Shown here in pieces: positions 1-11,054 of a DNA stretch of 64,000 bases. A program made the translations under genes and the position numbers. Within the stretch, counting starts at the first letter, position 1. Every line of letters begins with the position of its first letter. The notes below the pieces were generated by a model. The model did not search any database. It had not been told where the DNA came from and saw only the letters and a program-made list of their open reading frames with translations. The stretch is taken from assembly GCA_009741485.1 (NCBI GenBank), contig CM019218.1:51431600-51495599 (forward strand), read 5' to 3'. This stretch comes from Malurus cyaneus samueli. Its lineage: Eukaryota > Chordata > Aves > Passeriformes > Maluridae.

Positions 1-596
1 TCTCTGCCAAAGGATGAAAATTCACCTCTCTCTGGGAAAATTCCTGCCCGGCTTTAAAACTGGGACAGTTGTCACCTGCCTGTTTTCAGGGGAGGTTGGT
101 GTTTTTCAGCGTGGGCTGGAGCTTCCACACTCCCAGCAGGGTGAGGTTTGGGCCTTCAAAATGTCACTCAATAAACAGCAAGTGATGACAAACACTCATT
201 GTTATTCTCCCGTTCTTTCTGTGGGAGTAGCTGATATTTCTAAGTGACCGAGGATTCGTTTGACCCTTGAAAACAGCAGGAGTTTTGTTTAATTCATGGC
301 TTTTATTTATAGACTGGGGCTCCTCCAGCTCCTCTCCTGCGTGGCTGCTGCACAGGGAGAGTGTCTGCCAGAGCTTCTCTCCAGGGACAGCCTTGGGGAC
401 CCTGTGGTGGCAGGAATTCTCTTTCCTGAGTGCAGACCTGGCCATGGCAGGAGCTGTGGTGTGTGAAGCTGGGAGAATGTTAATCAGATTAATGAGGAGG
501 TGATTTAATGATGAGAGAGTGATTGCGTGGTGCTGGGCAGAGCCAGCGTGGGCAGGGTGGGCTCTGAGGTGAGTTAGCAGAGAAAAGCAACTCAGG
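1..596. other. Non-coding, nothing recognised
   Basis: Mixed-composition sequence with short open frames on both strands, none resembling a known family and none with convincing splice structure. Confidence 0.5.
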
Positions 597-1556
597 GATG
601 AGTGAAAAGGACTGGGATCTGATCCTGATCCTAAACAACCCTGGGATGTGTGAACAGGACTGGGATATGATCCTAACCCTAAACAGCCCTGGGTTGTGTG
701 AACAGGACTGGGATGTGATCCTAACCCTAAACAACCCTGGGTTGCATGGCCATGATGGGGCACAACCCTAATCCTAAACAGCCCTGGGATGCATGGCCAG
801 GACTGGGACATGATCCTGATCCTAAACAGCCCTGGGATGTTGAACAGGACTGGGTACGATCCTGATCCTAAACAACCCTGGGATGTGTGGCCAGGATGGG
901 ATATGATCCTAATCCTAAACAGCCCTGGAATGCGTGAACAGGACTGGGATATGACCCTAATCCTAAACAGCCCTGGGATGCATGGCCAGGACTGGGACAT
1001 GATTCTGATCCTAAACAGCCCTGGAGATGCACCGTCAGAATTGGGGAATAATCCTAACCCTAAACAGCCCTGGGATGCATGGCCAGGATTAGGGCATAAC
1101 CCAAATCCTAAAAAACCCCGGGATGCATGACCAGGACTGGGACATGATCCTGATCCTAAACAGCCCTGATTGTGAACAGGACTGATATGATCCTGATCCT
1201 AAACAGCCCTGAGATGCGTCGTCAGAATTGGGGCATAATCCTAACCCTAAACAGCCCTGGGATGTTGAACAGGACTGGGACATGATCCTGATCCTAAACA
1301 ACCCTGGGATACGTGAAAAGGACTGGGATGTGATCCTAATCCTAAACAGCCCTGGGATGCATGGCCATGATCGGGGCATAACCCTAATCCTAAACATCCC
1401 TGGGATGCATGACCAGGACTGGGACATGATCCTGATCCTAAACAGCCCTGGGATAGGTGAACAGGACTGGGACATGATCCTGATCCTAAAAAACCCTGGG
1501 ACACTTGGCCATGACTGGGACATAACCTACTCCTAAACAGCCCTGGGATGCATGCC
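597..1556. repeat. 48-bp minisatellite
   Basis: About 20 tandem units with a 48-bp period (for example, unit starts at 641, 689 and 737). Each unit contains a CCTAAACAGCCCTGGGAT core and a variable GAACAGGACTGGGA part. Because 48 is divisible by three, frames stay open on both strands, producing spurious repetitive ORFs. Some units carry CCTAACCCTAAAC, which superficially resembles telomere repeats but is not tandem TTAGGG. Confidence 0.93.
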
Positions 1557-2962
1557 AGGACTGGGATATGATCCTGCTGCTCCTGGGAAGTTGCTGATCC
1601 TAAAACTCCCTTCCTAGAAATTGCTGCTGTGCTGTGGGAGCTCCGGTGGTGGCAGGGTGACAGCAGGGCTGCTGTGTTTGTCACTTGTGCCACATCTCTG
1701 GAAGGATGAGGATTAACCTGGAGAGCAGAGGAGCTCACCACAGCCTCTTCTGCAGTGCTGCTGCTGGAGGGGAAAGCCTGGGTCTCTTCTCCTGCTGTTC
1801 CCGTCTCCCCCTTCTTAAAAATTAGGGAAGAATTAAATCCCGTGGCTTTTGAAAACCAACAGAAAATGTATTTTATTAAATTACCACCCTGTGGATCTCA
1901 CAGCCATCCAGGAGGGGATTGACTGAGGGCTTAAACAGACGGGCAGCCGGGCCAGACGTTCAATTAATGTGCATAAACGGGCAGTGGAGAGGCAATTTCC
2001 AGAGCAAGTCAAGCAAAAGAGCAGGCCTGCTCTGCCTTCCATGCCAAAGTTCCTTCTGTATTTATTTTCATGTTATTTCCCTTTATTTTTTTTCTTTTAT
2101 TCCTCTGTCCCTCTCGTGATAAGGAAAGCGCTGAGAGGCGGCTCTCAAAGCTCAGCTCCCGGAGCTCGCAGAGCCATGGCTCCCATGGAGAGGGCACAAA
2201 TCTGGGAGGGTTGGGAGAAGCCACATCCCTTTGTTGCCTTGAAAGGCCAGTTTTTAATAATGACACAGACACGGTTAAGGGGATAAAAGGGTTTTACCTT
2301 GGTATTTGGGATCCCAGGTGCACAACTTGATGGCAGAATGCACACCCGTGTACAGCACGGGTACAAGTTTTATAGGTTTCAGGAATAGCTTATCTATTTA
2401 AGATTCCCAAAAAGAAACTTAACAAATGCAGTAATGTCCCCTATTTCTAATGAATCCCAGATGAGGCCAGAGCCTATAGTTACACAGATATCCAGAGAGA
2501 AGGCTTCACTCAAGGCTGGAGCCTGGGTTTAAGATACCACAGGGTACACTGACTCCTTCCTCAGGATGTTTGGTCTCTCTGCCCAGCAGAACTCCTAAAC
2601 TAAACTGGAATATCAAGCTTCAGGAATTACAAACATGTGGGCTAAGTGGTAACGGCGGATGCATAGAGGGTATAGAAAGCATAAAAAAGAAAAGCAAAAA
2701 TCATCAGGCCTCACCTTGAAGGACTCACACCTGAGGGGTTTTGGAGCTGTGTGAACCCCAAAATCTCCTTTCATCCCTGCAGAGAGGGCCCCGTGCAGCA
2801 GTGGAGCCATCGCCTGTTTTGAACTCTCCCATCTCTGATGGGTCTTGAAGTTCCTCTTCCAAATCTGTGAAGGATTTTTGTGCAGAATCCCCTCGTTATG
2901 GATTGGTTCCGCCCACATCGTCGCCACGGGATAATTCCAGCTGGGATGGATGTACGTCCCTG
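1557..2962. other. Non-coding, no gene recognised
   Basis: Between the two minisatellites. It has AT-rich patches around 1850-1990 and 2050-2110. A moderately AT-rich stretch at about 2280-2650 differs in texture from its surroundings and could be an old retroelement fragment, but I could not assign it to a family. Confidence 0.45.
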
Positions 2963-2963
2963 G

Positions 2964-3690
2964 GATCAAAGGGTGGGGATCCGGGAATGGGGACCCAGGG
3001 ATAGGGACCCAGGAATGGGGATCCAGGAATGGGGATCCAAGGATGGGGATCCAGGGATGGGGATGGAGGAATGTGATGGAGGGGGGGGGATCCAGAATGG
3101 GGATTCAAGGAGTGGGATCCAGAGATGAGAATCCAGGGATGGGGATCCAGGAATGGGGATCTAGAGATGGGGATCCAGGGATGGGGATCAAGGATGAGGA
3201 TTCAGGGATGGGGATTCAGGGATGGGATCAGGATGGGATCCAGGATGGGATTCAGGGATGGGATCAGGGATGGGGATCGAGGATGAGGATTCAGGGATGG
3301 GATCCAGGGATGGGAATCCAGGGCCAGATCCAGGAGGGGATTCAGGGATGGGATCAGGATGGGGATTCAGGGATGGGGACCCAGATAGGAATCCAGGGAC
3401 CAGGATCCAGGATGGGGATTCAGGGATGGGGACCCAGGATGGGGATCCAAATGATGGGGATCCAGGATGAGGATTCGGGGATGGGGACCCAGGGATGGGA
3501 ATCCAGGGATGGGGATCTGGGAATGGGTATCCAGGAATGGGGATCCAGATATAGATCATGGATGGGATCCAAATGGGATTCAGAAGGATCCAAGGATGGG
3601 AATCCAAGGATGGAGATCCAATATGGGGATCCAAGGATGAGGATCCAGGATGGGGATCCAGGGATGGAGGTCCAGGATGTACAAACACTC
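2964..3690. repeat. GGATGGGGATCCAG-type minisatellite (array 1)
   Basis: Tandem units of about 14-16 bp built on GGGATGGGGATCCAG, with many units carrying GGATCC. Unit length varies, so the frame drifts. Clustered GGGG runs on the plus strand make G-quadruplex formation plausible. The same unit family recurs at five other places in the first 18.3 kb. Confidence 0.93.
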
Positions 3691-4084
3691 AGCTTCCCTC
3701 CGGACTTTCCCATGGATGCTCTGAGGGAAGCACCGGGATGACAAATCCCTGCTCTGGGTGTGTGAGCAAACCCCAGGAAATTCCATGGGTGGTTTTTTTC
3801 CACTGGATTTGGCAAGAATCCTGATAAATTCTGTGCTCCTGCCAGCTCTGGCTGCTCCATGGCTTTTCTCCCTGAAGCCAGAGGTGGGTGGCATCACCCT
3901 GGGCACACAGAGGGGTCACCTGTGGTTTGGGGTGGTCCAAGGAGCCCCAGGGTGTGGTGAAGGTGCTCTCCCCTTTGCCTGTGATGTCCCCAGGATGTGT
4001 TTGGGCACATGGAGAGCCCCTCCCTGAGCATCCTCCTGCTGCCCTCTGCCAACCCCTGTGTGTGACAGCGTGACGTGGTGGCAT
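3691..4084. other. GC-rich spacer, no gene recognised
   Basis: Single-copy within this window. Open frames exist on both strands, but none is recognisable. Confidence 0.45.
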
Positions 4085-4300
4085 CTCCTGCAGGAAGGGG
4101 ACGTGTCCTGGGCTGGCCTCACCAGTGAGTCACGGCACAGAGCCCGGCGTGTCCCCACTGCCGCAGGGGGAACGTGCTCCAAGCTGCAGTCACAATTAGC
4201 AGGAACTCCTCACAGAGCCCGGGATCAAGGGCCTGCTCATTCCTCTTTCCCCCTTTTTTATTTATTTTTTTTTTTAAATTTTTTTTTATTCCTTAATACT
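4085..4300 (+). repeat. Left arm of inverted repeat
   Basis: About 215 bp ending in an AT-rich T-run tract (4255-4292). Its reverse complement is at 6376-6590, including the T-run, which appears there as an A-rich tract. It lies immediately before the direct duplication starting at about 4293. Confidence 0.9.
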
Positions 4301-4975
4301 GTTTTTCCCGCTCAGGAATTCTCCCTGACTCCACGACCCAGCAGCAGGCACGGGGTGTAGGACGGCCCTGTTAAATCAAGGACTGCCCAGCAGTGAAAAG
4401 GCACTTTTTGTGTTGGTTTTTTAAATTTTTAATGGCTCTGCTTTGGGGATCTCTCGGAGCCAGGGTTTTATTTTAGCACATCACTCTGTCCCTGCTTGTG
4501 CAGGCTGTAATTTAGTGATTCTGCATTAATAAGAGATTATTCCTCCTTCCTCTCTCACTTGTCCTTCCTTTGGTAACAATCAAATAAATGGAGCGTGTCA
4601 GGAAGGGGCTGAGAGCTCCAGAGCGTGCTTGGGGCTGTGGGACCCCACCTGGCACGGTGCCTGCTCCGGCCAGACCTTCATTCCCTTTTTCTGTCTCTTT
4701 ACAGTCCTCGGGTGTTTTTTTCCCCCCAAAAAATATCTCTGCAGCATTCCCGCTGCTCCAGGACAGGGATGGAGCACTTTGCTCTGCACGTGTGGATTTT
4801 GGGGTTCATCCAGCACATTGCAACCCCTGAGTGTGGGATGAGGGGTGTAGGGGGCTGATTTAGGGGCTGCCCTTCACTCTGGCGGGGTGCAGAGCTGTGG
4901 AAAATGTCACTGCTGGGGACAAACTCAGTGCCGGGTGTGCTGGACTGCTGAGGCCACCCCGAGCTGGAAAAAAAC

Positions 4976-5372
4976 GGGATCGTTTCCCTTTGGAATTGAA
5001 ATGGGATCACCTCCCTTTGGAATTCAAACGACGATCGCTTCCCTTTGGAATTGAAATGGATTATTTCCTTTGGAATTCAAACGGGATCAATTCACTGTGT
5101 GGATTCAAACGAAGATCGCTTCCCTTTGGAATTGAAATGGATCAATTCCCTCTTGGAAGCCAAACAGGATCACCTCCCTTTGGAATTAAAACGGGATCAA
5201 TTCACTTTGGAATTGAAATGCTTTCTCTTCCCTTTGGAATTCAAACGGAATCGTTTCCCTTTGGAATTCAAACGGAATCCCTTCCCTTTGAAATTCCAAC
5301 GGGATCAATTCCTTTTGCAATTCAAATGGATTCACTTCCCTTTGGAATTCAAACGGGATTTGGAATTTGGAA
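4976..5372. repeat. 26-bp minisatellite, copy 1
   Basis: Tandem units of about 26 bp with core CCCTTTGGAATTCAAACG; many units carry GAATTC. Open frames with repetitive Phe/Glu-rich peptides on both strands are by-products of the repeat. Confidence 0.9.
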
Positions 5373-5449
5373 GCCAAACTCACCAGAGCAGCATCGCAGC
5401 CCGGCCGATTTGGGGGCTGAGGGAGAGAAGTGATTTAGGTGGAGAGCCG

Positions 5450-5705
5450 GGATTTTTATTTGCATTTTAACATCACGCTCTCGGCTAAACTAATGGACCC
5501 CCTATTTATAGCTGACTCCAACCTAAAGTGACTGCTAATTACTACAATTAATACAGCGCCGAGGCTTTGCAGCCAACTCCACTGCCACGCGAGTCGCCTA
5601 CTCATTTTCAATTAAAGCACATTGACAGCGAGAATACGCAGTCATTAACAGCCCGGGCCTGGGGTGTAATTACATTTTGCCAAGGTCATTAATCTCCTGC
5701 AGCCA
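5450..5705. promoter_or_regulatory. Candidate conserved non-coding element, copy 1
   Basis: AT-rich island in GC-rich surroundings. It contains an octamer ATTTGCAT (5458-5465), a perfect MEF2-type CTATTTATAG (5502-5511) and several TAATTA/CAATTA/CATTAA homeodomain-type motifs up to the CATTAATCTCCTGCAG stretch. There is no repeat structure and no ORF of note. The second copy at 7935-8193 is nearly identical although the flanking repeats differ. Motif density suggests a developmental enhancer. That is inference; cross-species conservation was not tested. Confidence 0.5.
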
Positions 5706-5824
5706 CCTGGTTCTGCCCCCCGAGGCCGGCGTGGGGGCACTTTGGGTGAATAAGGTGGGGTGAATAAAGGTGTGGGGTAAAGTGTGGGTTTTCTGTTGGG
5801 CTCTCGGGCTGTGGGAGCAAATCT

Positions 5825-5945
5825 TTGGATCCCCATCCCTGAATCTCCATCCTTGGATCTCCATCCCTGGATTCCCATCCTTGGATCCCTATCCTGAATC
5901 CTCATCCCTGAATCCTCATCCTTGGATCTCAATCCTTGGATCCCC
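5825..5945. repeat. GGATGGGGATCCAG-type minisatellite, reversed (array 2)
   Basis: Short run of the same unit as 2964-3690 but in reverse orientation (GGATCCCCATCC on the plus strand). Confidence 0.85.
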
Positions 5946-6050
5946 CATGGCACCATCGAGCAGGCTCAGCCTGGAAGGGGATGGTGCTCCCTTGGGCTGC
6001 AGAGTCAGGGGGCAGGAATTCCATCCAGAAACCAGGCAGGGTCAGGGTGC

Positions 6051-6365
6051 TCCATCCATACACCCATCCCTCTACCCCTCCATCCATCCATCCCTCATCC
6101 CTCCATCCATCATCCATCCATCCATCCATCCATCCATCCATCCATCCATCCATCCTACCTGATCCATCCATCCATCCATCCATCCATCCATCCATCCATC
6201 CATTCCATCCCTGATCATCATCCTGATCCATCATCCCATCCATCCATCCATCCATCCATCCATCCATTCATCCGATCCATCCATCCCTGATCCATCCATC
6301 CATCATCCATCCATCCATCCATCATCCATCCTCCCTCCCTCAGTCCTCCCATCCCTCCCTCCATC
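6051..6365. repeat. (CATC)n microsatellite, copy 1
   Basis: Tetranucleotide CATC repeat with interruptions such as CCTGATC. It ends copy 1 of the direct duplication. Confidence 0.95.
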
Positions 6366-6375
6366 CACATGCTCT

Positions 6376-6590
6376 TCTTGGAATAAAAAAAATTTAAAAA
6401 ATTAAAAATAAAAAAAGGGGAAAGAGGAATGAGCAGGCCCTTGATCCCGGGCTCTGTGAGGAGTTCCTGCTAATTGTGACTGCAGCTTGGAGCACGTTCC
6501 CCCTGCGGCAGTGGGGACACGCCGGGCTCTGTGCCGTGACTCACTGGTGAGGCCAGCCCAGGACACGTCCCCTTCCTGCAGGAGATCCAC
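6376..6590 (-). repeat. Right arm of inverted repeat
   Basis: Reverse complement of 4085-4300 with few differences. It sits between the two copies of the direct duplication, directly after the CATC microsatellite and before an unrelated 218-bp insert. Confidence 0.9.
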
Positions 6591-6592
6591 CA

Positions 6593-6812
6593 CGTCACGC
6601 GGTTTTTATACGACATCATCATCAAGGGGGATGTTGGGCATTCCGCACTGGTACAGCTTCAACGCCACCGCATGGGTTGTGTTGGCTCGAGAGGTGCTGG
6701 GGTACCAATAGCTATGGCTCACACATATTGGAAGGAGAACCTTCCACTTAATGAGGAGGCTTCCAACTAGGATGGTGAATCGCAGGATGATTCTTAAAGG
6801 TCCTTGTGCCAA
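6593..6812. other. Unexplained insert between duplication copies
   Basis: About 220 bp with no counterpart at the matching place near copy 1 and no repeat structure. It has many CpGs and a texture unlike the minisatellite-rich flanks. Frames are open for 60-75 codons on both strands, but no family is recognised. It lies exactly between the inverted arm (to 6590) and the start of duplication copy 2. Confidence 0.55.
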
Positions 6813-7460
6813 TTAATACTGTTTTTCCCGCTCAGGAATTCTCCCTGACTCCACGACCCAGCAGCAGGCACGGGGTGTAGGACGGCCCCTGTTAAATCAA
6901 GGACTGCCCAGCAGTGAAAAGGCACTTTTTGTGTTGGTTTTTTAAATTTTTAATGGCTCTGCTTTGGGGATCTCTCGGAGCCAGGGTTTTATTTTAGCGC
7001 ATCACTCTGTCCCTGCTTGTGCAGGCTGTAATTTAGTGATTCTGCATTAATAAGAGATTATTCCTCCTTCCTCTCTCACTTGTCCTTCCTTTGGTAACAA
7101 TCAAATAAATGGAGCGTGTCAGGAAGGGGCTGAGAGCTCCAGAGCATGCTTGGGGCTGTGGGACCCCACCCTGGCACGGTGCCTGCTCCGGCCAGACCTT
7201 CATTCCCTTTTTCTGTCTCTTTACAGTCCTCGGGTGTTTTTTTCCCCCCAAAAAATATCTCTGCAGCATTCCCGCTGCTCCAGGACAGGGATCCAGCACA
7301 TTGCAACCCCTGAGTGTGGAATGAGGGGTGTAGGGGGTTGATTTAGGGGCTGCCCTTCACTCTGGCGGGGTGCAGAGCTGTGGAAAATGTCACTGCTGGG
7401 GACAAACTCAGTGCCGGGGTGTGCTGGGACTGCTGAGGCCACCCCGAGCTGGAAAAAAAC

Positions 7461-7852
7461 GGGATCGTTTCCCTTTGGAATTGAAATGGGATCACCTCCC
7501 TTTGGAATTCAAACGAGATCGCTTCCCTTTGGAATTGAAATGGATTCATTTCCCTTTGGAATTCAAACGGGATCAATTCACTTTGGAATTCAAACGAGAT
7601 CGCTTCCCTTTGGAATTGAAATGGGATCAATTCCCTTTGGAAGCCAAACAGGATCACCTCCCTTTGGAATTAAAACGGGATCAATTCACTTTGGAATTGA
7701 AATGCTTTCTCTTCCCTTTGGAATTCAAACGGAATCGTTTCCCTTTGGAATTCAAACGGAATCCCTTCCCTTTGAAATTCCAACGGGATCAATTCCTTTT
7801 GCAATTCAAATGGATTCACTTCCCTTTGGAATTCAAACGGGATTTGGAATTT
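7461..7852. repeat. 26-bp minisatellite, copy 2
   Basis: Same array as 4976-5372 within the second copy of the duplication, with small differences in unit number and composition. Confidence 0.9.
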
Positions 7853-7934
7853 GGAAGCCAAACTCACCAGAGCATCATCTCAGCCTCGCCGATTTGGGGG
7901 GCTGGGGGAGAGAAGTGATTTACGTGGAGAGCCG

Positions 7935-8193
7935 GGATTTTTATTTGCATTTTAAATCACACTCTCGGCTAAACTAATGGACCCCCTATTTATAGCTGAC
8001 TCCAACCTAAAGTGACTGCTAATTACTACAATTAATACAGCGCCGAGGCTTTGCAGCCAACTCCACTGCCACGCGAGTCGCCTACTCATTTTCAATTAAA
8101 GCACATTGACAGCGAGAATACGCAGTCATTAACAGCCCGGGCCTGGGGTGTAATTACATTTTGCCAAGGTCATTAATCTCCTGCAGCCACCTG
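7935..8193. promoter_or_regulatory. Candidate conserved non-coding element, copy 2
   Basis: Nearly identical to 5450-5705. The octamer is at 7943-7950 and the MEF2-type site at 7986-7995. One or two single-base indels distinguish it from copy 1. Confidence 0.5.
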
Positions 8194-8317
8194 GGTCTGC
8201 CCCCCGAGGGCCGGCGTGGGGGCACTTTGGGGTGAATAAAGGTGTGGGGTGAATAAAGGTGTGGGGTGAATAAAGGTGTGGGGTTTTCTGTTGGGCTCTC
8301 GGGCTGTGGGAGCAAAT

Positions 8318-8442
8318 CTTTGGATCCCCATCCCTGAATCTCCATCCTTGGATCTCCATCCCTGGATTCCCATCCTTGGATCCCTATCCCTGAATCCTCA
8401 TCCCTGAATCCTCATCCTTGGATCTCAATCCTTGGATCCCCC
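8318..8442. repeat. GGATGGGGATCCAG-type minisatellite, reversed (array 3)
   Basis: Duplicate of array 2 in the second copy of the direct duplication. Confidence 0.85.
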
Positions 8443-8547
8443 ATGGCACCATCGAGCAGGCTCAGCCTGGAAGGGGATGGTGCTCCCTTGGGCTGCAGAG
8501 TCAGGGGGCAGGAATTCCATCCAGAAACCAGGCAGGGTCAGGGTGCT

Positions 8548-8782
8548 CCATCCATACACCCATCCCTCTACCCCTCCATCCATCCATCCCTCCATCCCTC
8601 CATCCATCCATCCATCCATCCATCCATCCATCCATCCATCCATCCATCCATCCCTGATCCATCCATCCCTGATCCATCCATCCCTGATCCATCCATCCAT
8701 CCATCCATCCATCCATCCATCCATCCATCCATCCATCCCTCCCTCAGTCCCTCCATCCCTCCCTCCATCCACCCCCATCCCT
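8548..8782. repeat. (CATC)n microsatellite, copy 2
   Basis: Same tetranucleotide array in copy 2, with a different length and interruption pattern (three CCCTGATCCATC interruptions near 8651-8690). Confidence 0.95.
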
Positions 8783-9389
8783 CCAGCTCCTGTCCCCTCT
8801 CAGCACCTCGCAGGATCTCTGGATCACATTCTCTCGGATTTATGGCACATTTGTGGGAAGTGGTGCCTTCCCCTGCCAAATTCCCGACATCTCTCTGCTC
8901 TCCCCAGGGCTCAGCTCCACGGCTTGACTGACACAAAAGCGTTCCAGCGTCACAGACTGAGAGAGACAAATGAGCAATTTGCTGGGAAATTATCCTTTGG
9001 GATTTCTCCTCTCTCCAGTCGGTTTAATTGGGTGAGCTCAGGGTGGCTTTAATTGCTGCGCTCCAAGCACAGCCTCACCCCCTCCTCGCTTCTGTGTCTC
9101 CCATCTCCCTCCTTCCTCATACCATTTATCTTCCTCATCCTCCTCCTCCTCCAGCATCCCCCTCCTTCTTTTTTCCCCCCAATATCTCTTGGAAATGGTG
9201 ACAAGCTGAAATGTTCCAGTCCCTCACAGCTGACAGGTTCTTTAAGACTTTGGTGCTTCTCAGAGGGTGATGAACGGGCTGGGGGATCCCTTGGGTTCTC
9301 TGCGGGGTTTGGGATGGCTGTGGCAGGGAGTACAGAGCTGGCTGAGCTCGAGAGGGGTATCCCATGGGATGAGGGATGCGTGTTGGGTC
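8783..9389. other. Non-coding, no gene recognised
   Basis: GC-moderate sequence with a CCTCCTCCTCCTCC run near 9137-9151. No recognisable exon. Confidence 0.45.
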
Positions 9390-9525
9390 CCCATCCATGG
9401 ATCCCCATCCCCAGATCCCCATCCCTGGACCTCCATTCCTGGATCCTCATCCCCAAATCTCCATCCTTGAATCTCCATTCCTGAATCATTATCCCTGGAT
9501 CCCCATCCCTGAATCCCCGATCATG
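9390..9525. repeat. GGATGGGGATCCAG-type minisatellite, reversed (array 4)
   Basis: Reverse-orientation units (CCCATCCATGGATCCCCATCC and variants), about 14-16 bp period. Confidence 0.85.
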
Positions 9526-11054
9526 AGATGCAACAGGGGCGGAAACGAGGGAGACACGCGGCCCGCGAGGTAAATAACGATTTTGCAATGCACCTAAATT
9601 AATCATGCTTAAGGGTAATAAGGCCTACCCTACACCAAAATTTCTTTAAAAACTACTTACATACAACCCCTGAACAAAATCCATATTTCTGTCACCAACA
9701 GGAAGGGGCTTGGTGGGGTCTGCATGGGGTTTGGTGGAGCAAAGGGGTGACCCCAGCCCTGATGTATCAACATCCCTCGGGTCTTGGGGGGCCAGACTGA
9801 GATGGACATAGGGGAGGGACAGGACACAGCTCTGAGCGTGTCCCAGGCCATTTCCGAGCGGGTGGAGGCAGAGAAAGGGCCGCGGTGCCTTGGGGACATG
9901 GGGACACTCAGACCCCGGGGCAGCCACCAGCCCTGCGAGGGGTGGCTGGGGACAGGGCAGCAGTGACAAATGGGTTTAATTCCTGAGCAGACACCGATGG
10001 GAGGGGGTGATTAATGAGCCCAGCACCTCCTCGCGGCCTCAGGGACTCCGGGAGATATTTTGGCGGAGGGTGGAGCAGCAGGGACTGGAGGGCGGAGGCG
10101 GCAGGCTGGGAACTGAGACAGGAGGTGACAACCGCTCGGAAAATCCCTGTCCCTCCTGCCCACACTGTCCCTCTGACCATCACCCACGCCTGGGTGCTTT
10201 CCAGGGGTTCGTGGGCAGGATTAAAACCTTTCCATCCTTTCTCCCGTCCTCTTCTCTCCCTCTTATCCCATCAAACGCAGAGCTGGCAGGGCTGGTGCTC
10301 CAGGGAGCTGTCCCGGACACATTCCCTGCGCACACAGCTCCTTCCCCGAGCCCCTGGCCCCTTCCCTCTCTCCTCTGCCTGCAGGAGCAGGGCAATCTGG
10401 TTAAACTGGGAGCTGGACTCGTCCCCTGCTGCATCTCTGGGAAGGATCTGCATTCCCAGAGGCGCGGAGATGCCGTCGGCATGGAGAACCACAGCAGCCT
10501 GGCTGTAAAACCTCCATCCCCATCGCTGTCTGGAGCTGCTGGTGCCCTCTGCTCCCCCTCCCCGAGTGTTTCTGACTCCCAGCCCTGGTCAGGATCCAGC
10601 TGGCTCCTCCAGCTGAGCTCAGAGCCGGCCCTGGGCTGCCGGCGTGTGCCAGGAGCAGCCCCTGGTGCATTGGGCACAGCAGCTGCCGGTGCTGATTAAA
10701 AACGGAGAAACCCAGCAATTACAGGTGTGACAGCTCTGCTGCTGCGGGACAGGGCTGAGGGGACTGGATCCCAAATTGCTCCCCAGATCCTACAGGGATA
10801 TCCCAGAAACACGTGAGGGCACATCCCACACCAACCAAGGGTGCACATTCCGAAGGCAACGGGCCCTGGAATGGGAAAAATCCACAGGGGTTCAGCACCA
10901 CAAGAGCTGCTCCAAGATCCAGGGCAGGAGCACAGGGCAGGCAGGACTGCTAAGGCACGAGTGTCACCCTGCACATGCCTGGGTCACGGCTCTTCCAGCC
11001 CTGAGTGTCTCACTCAGCTGGGACACATCTGGACACGTGTGTGGCTTCCAACAG

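Larger units (their letters stand above)
4293..6365 (+). repeat. Direct duplication 1, copy 1
   Basis: Matches about 6813-8782 almost base for base except for small indels. One difference is a roughly 45-bp segment near 4766-4810 that copy 2 lacks. It contains, in order, non-coding sequence, a 26-bp minisatellite, a candidate conserved non-coding element, a reversed GGATCCCCATCC array and a CATC microsatellite. No coding content is recognised. Confidence 0.9.
6813..8782 (+). repeat. Direct duplication 1, copy 2
   Basis: Second copy of 4293-6365 in the same orientation. It starts at AATACTGTTTTTCCCGC, directly after the unrelated 6593-6812 segment, and ends in its own CATC microsatellite. Differences from copy 1 are mainly indels in repeats. 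Confidence 0.9.

Noticed and set aside
597..1556. Interstitial telomere repeat
   Set aside because: CCTAACCCTAAAC appears only as part of a longer 48-bp unit, without tandem TTAGGG.
2950..3741. 263-codon Gly/Asp/Met-rich frame resembling a repetitive structural protein
   Set aside because: Entirely within the GGATGGGGATCCAG minisatellite; no start context, splice sites or flanking exons.
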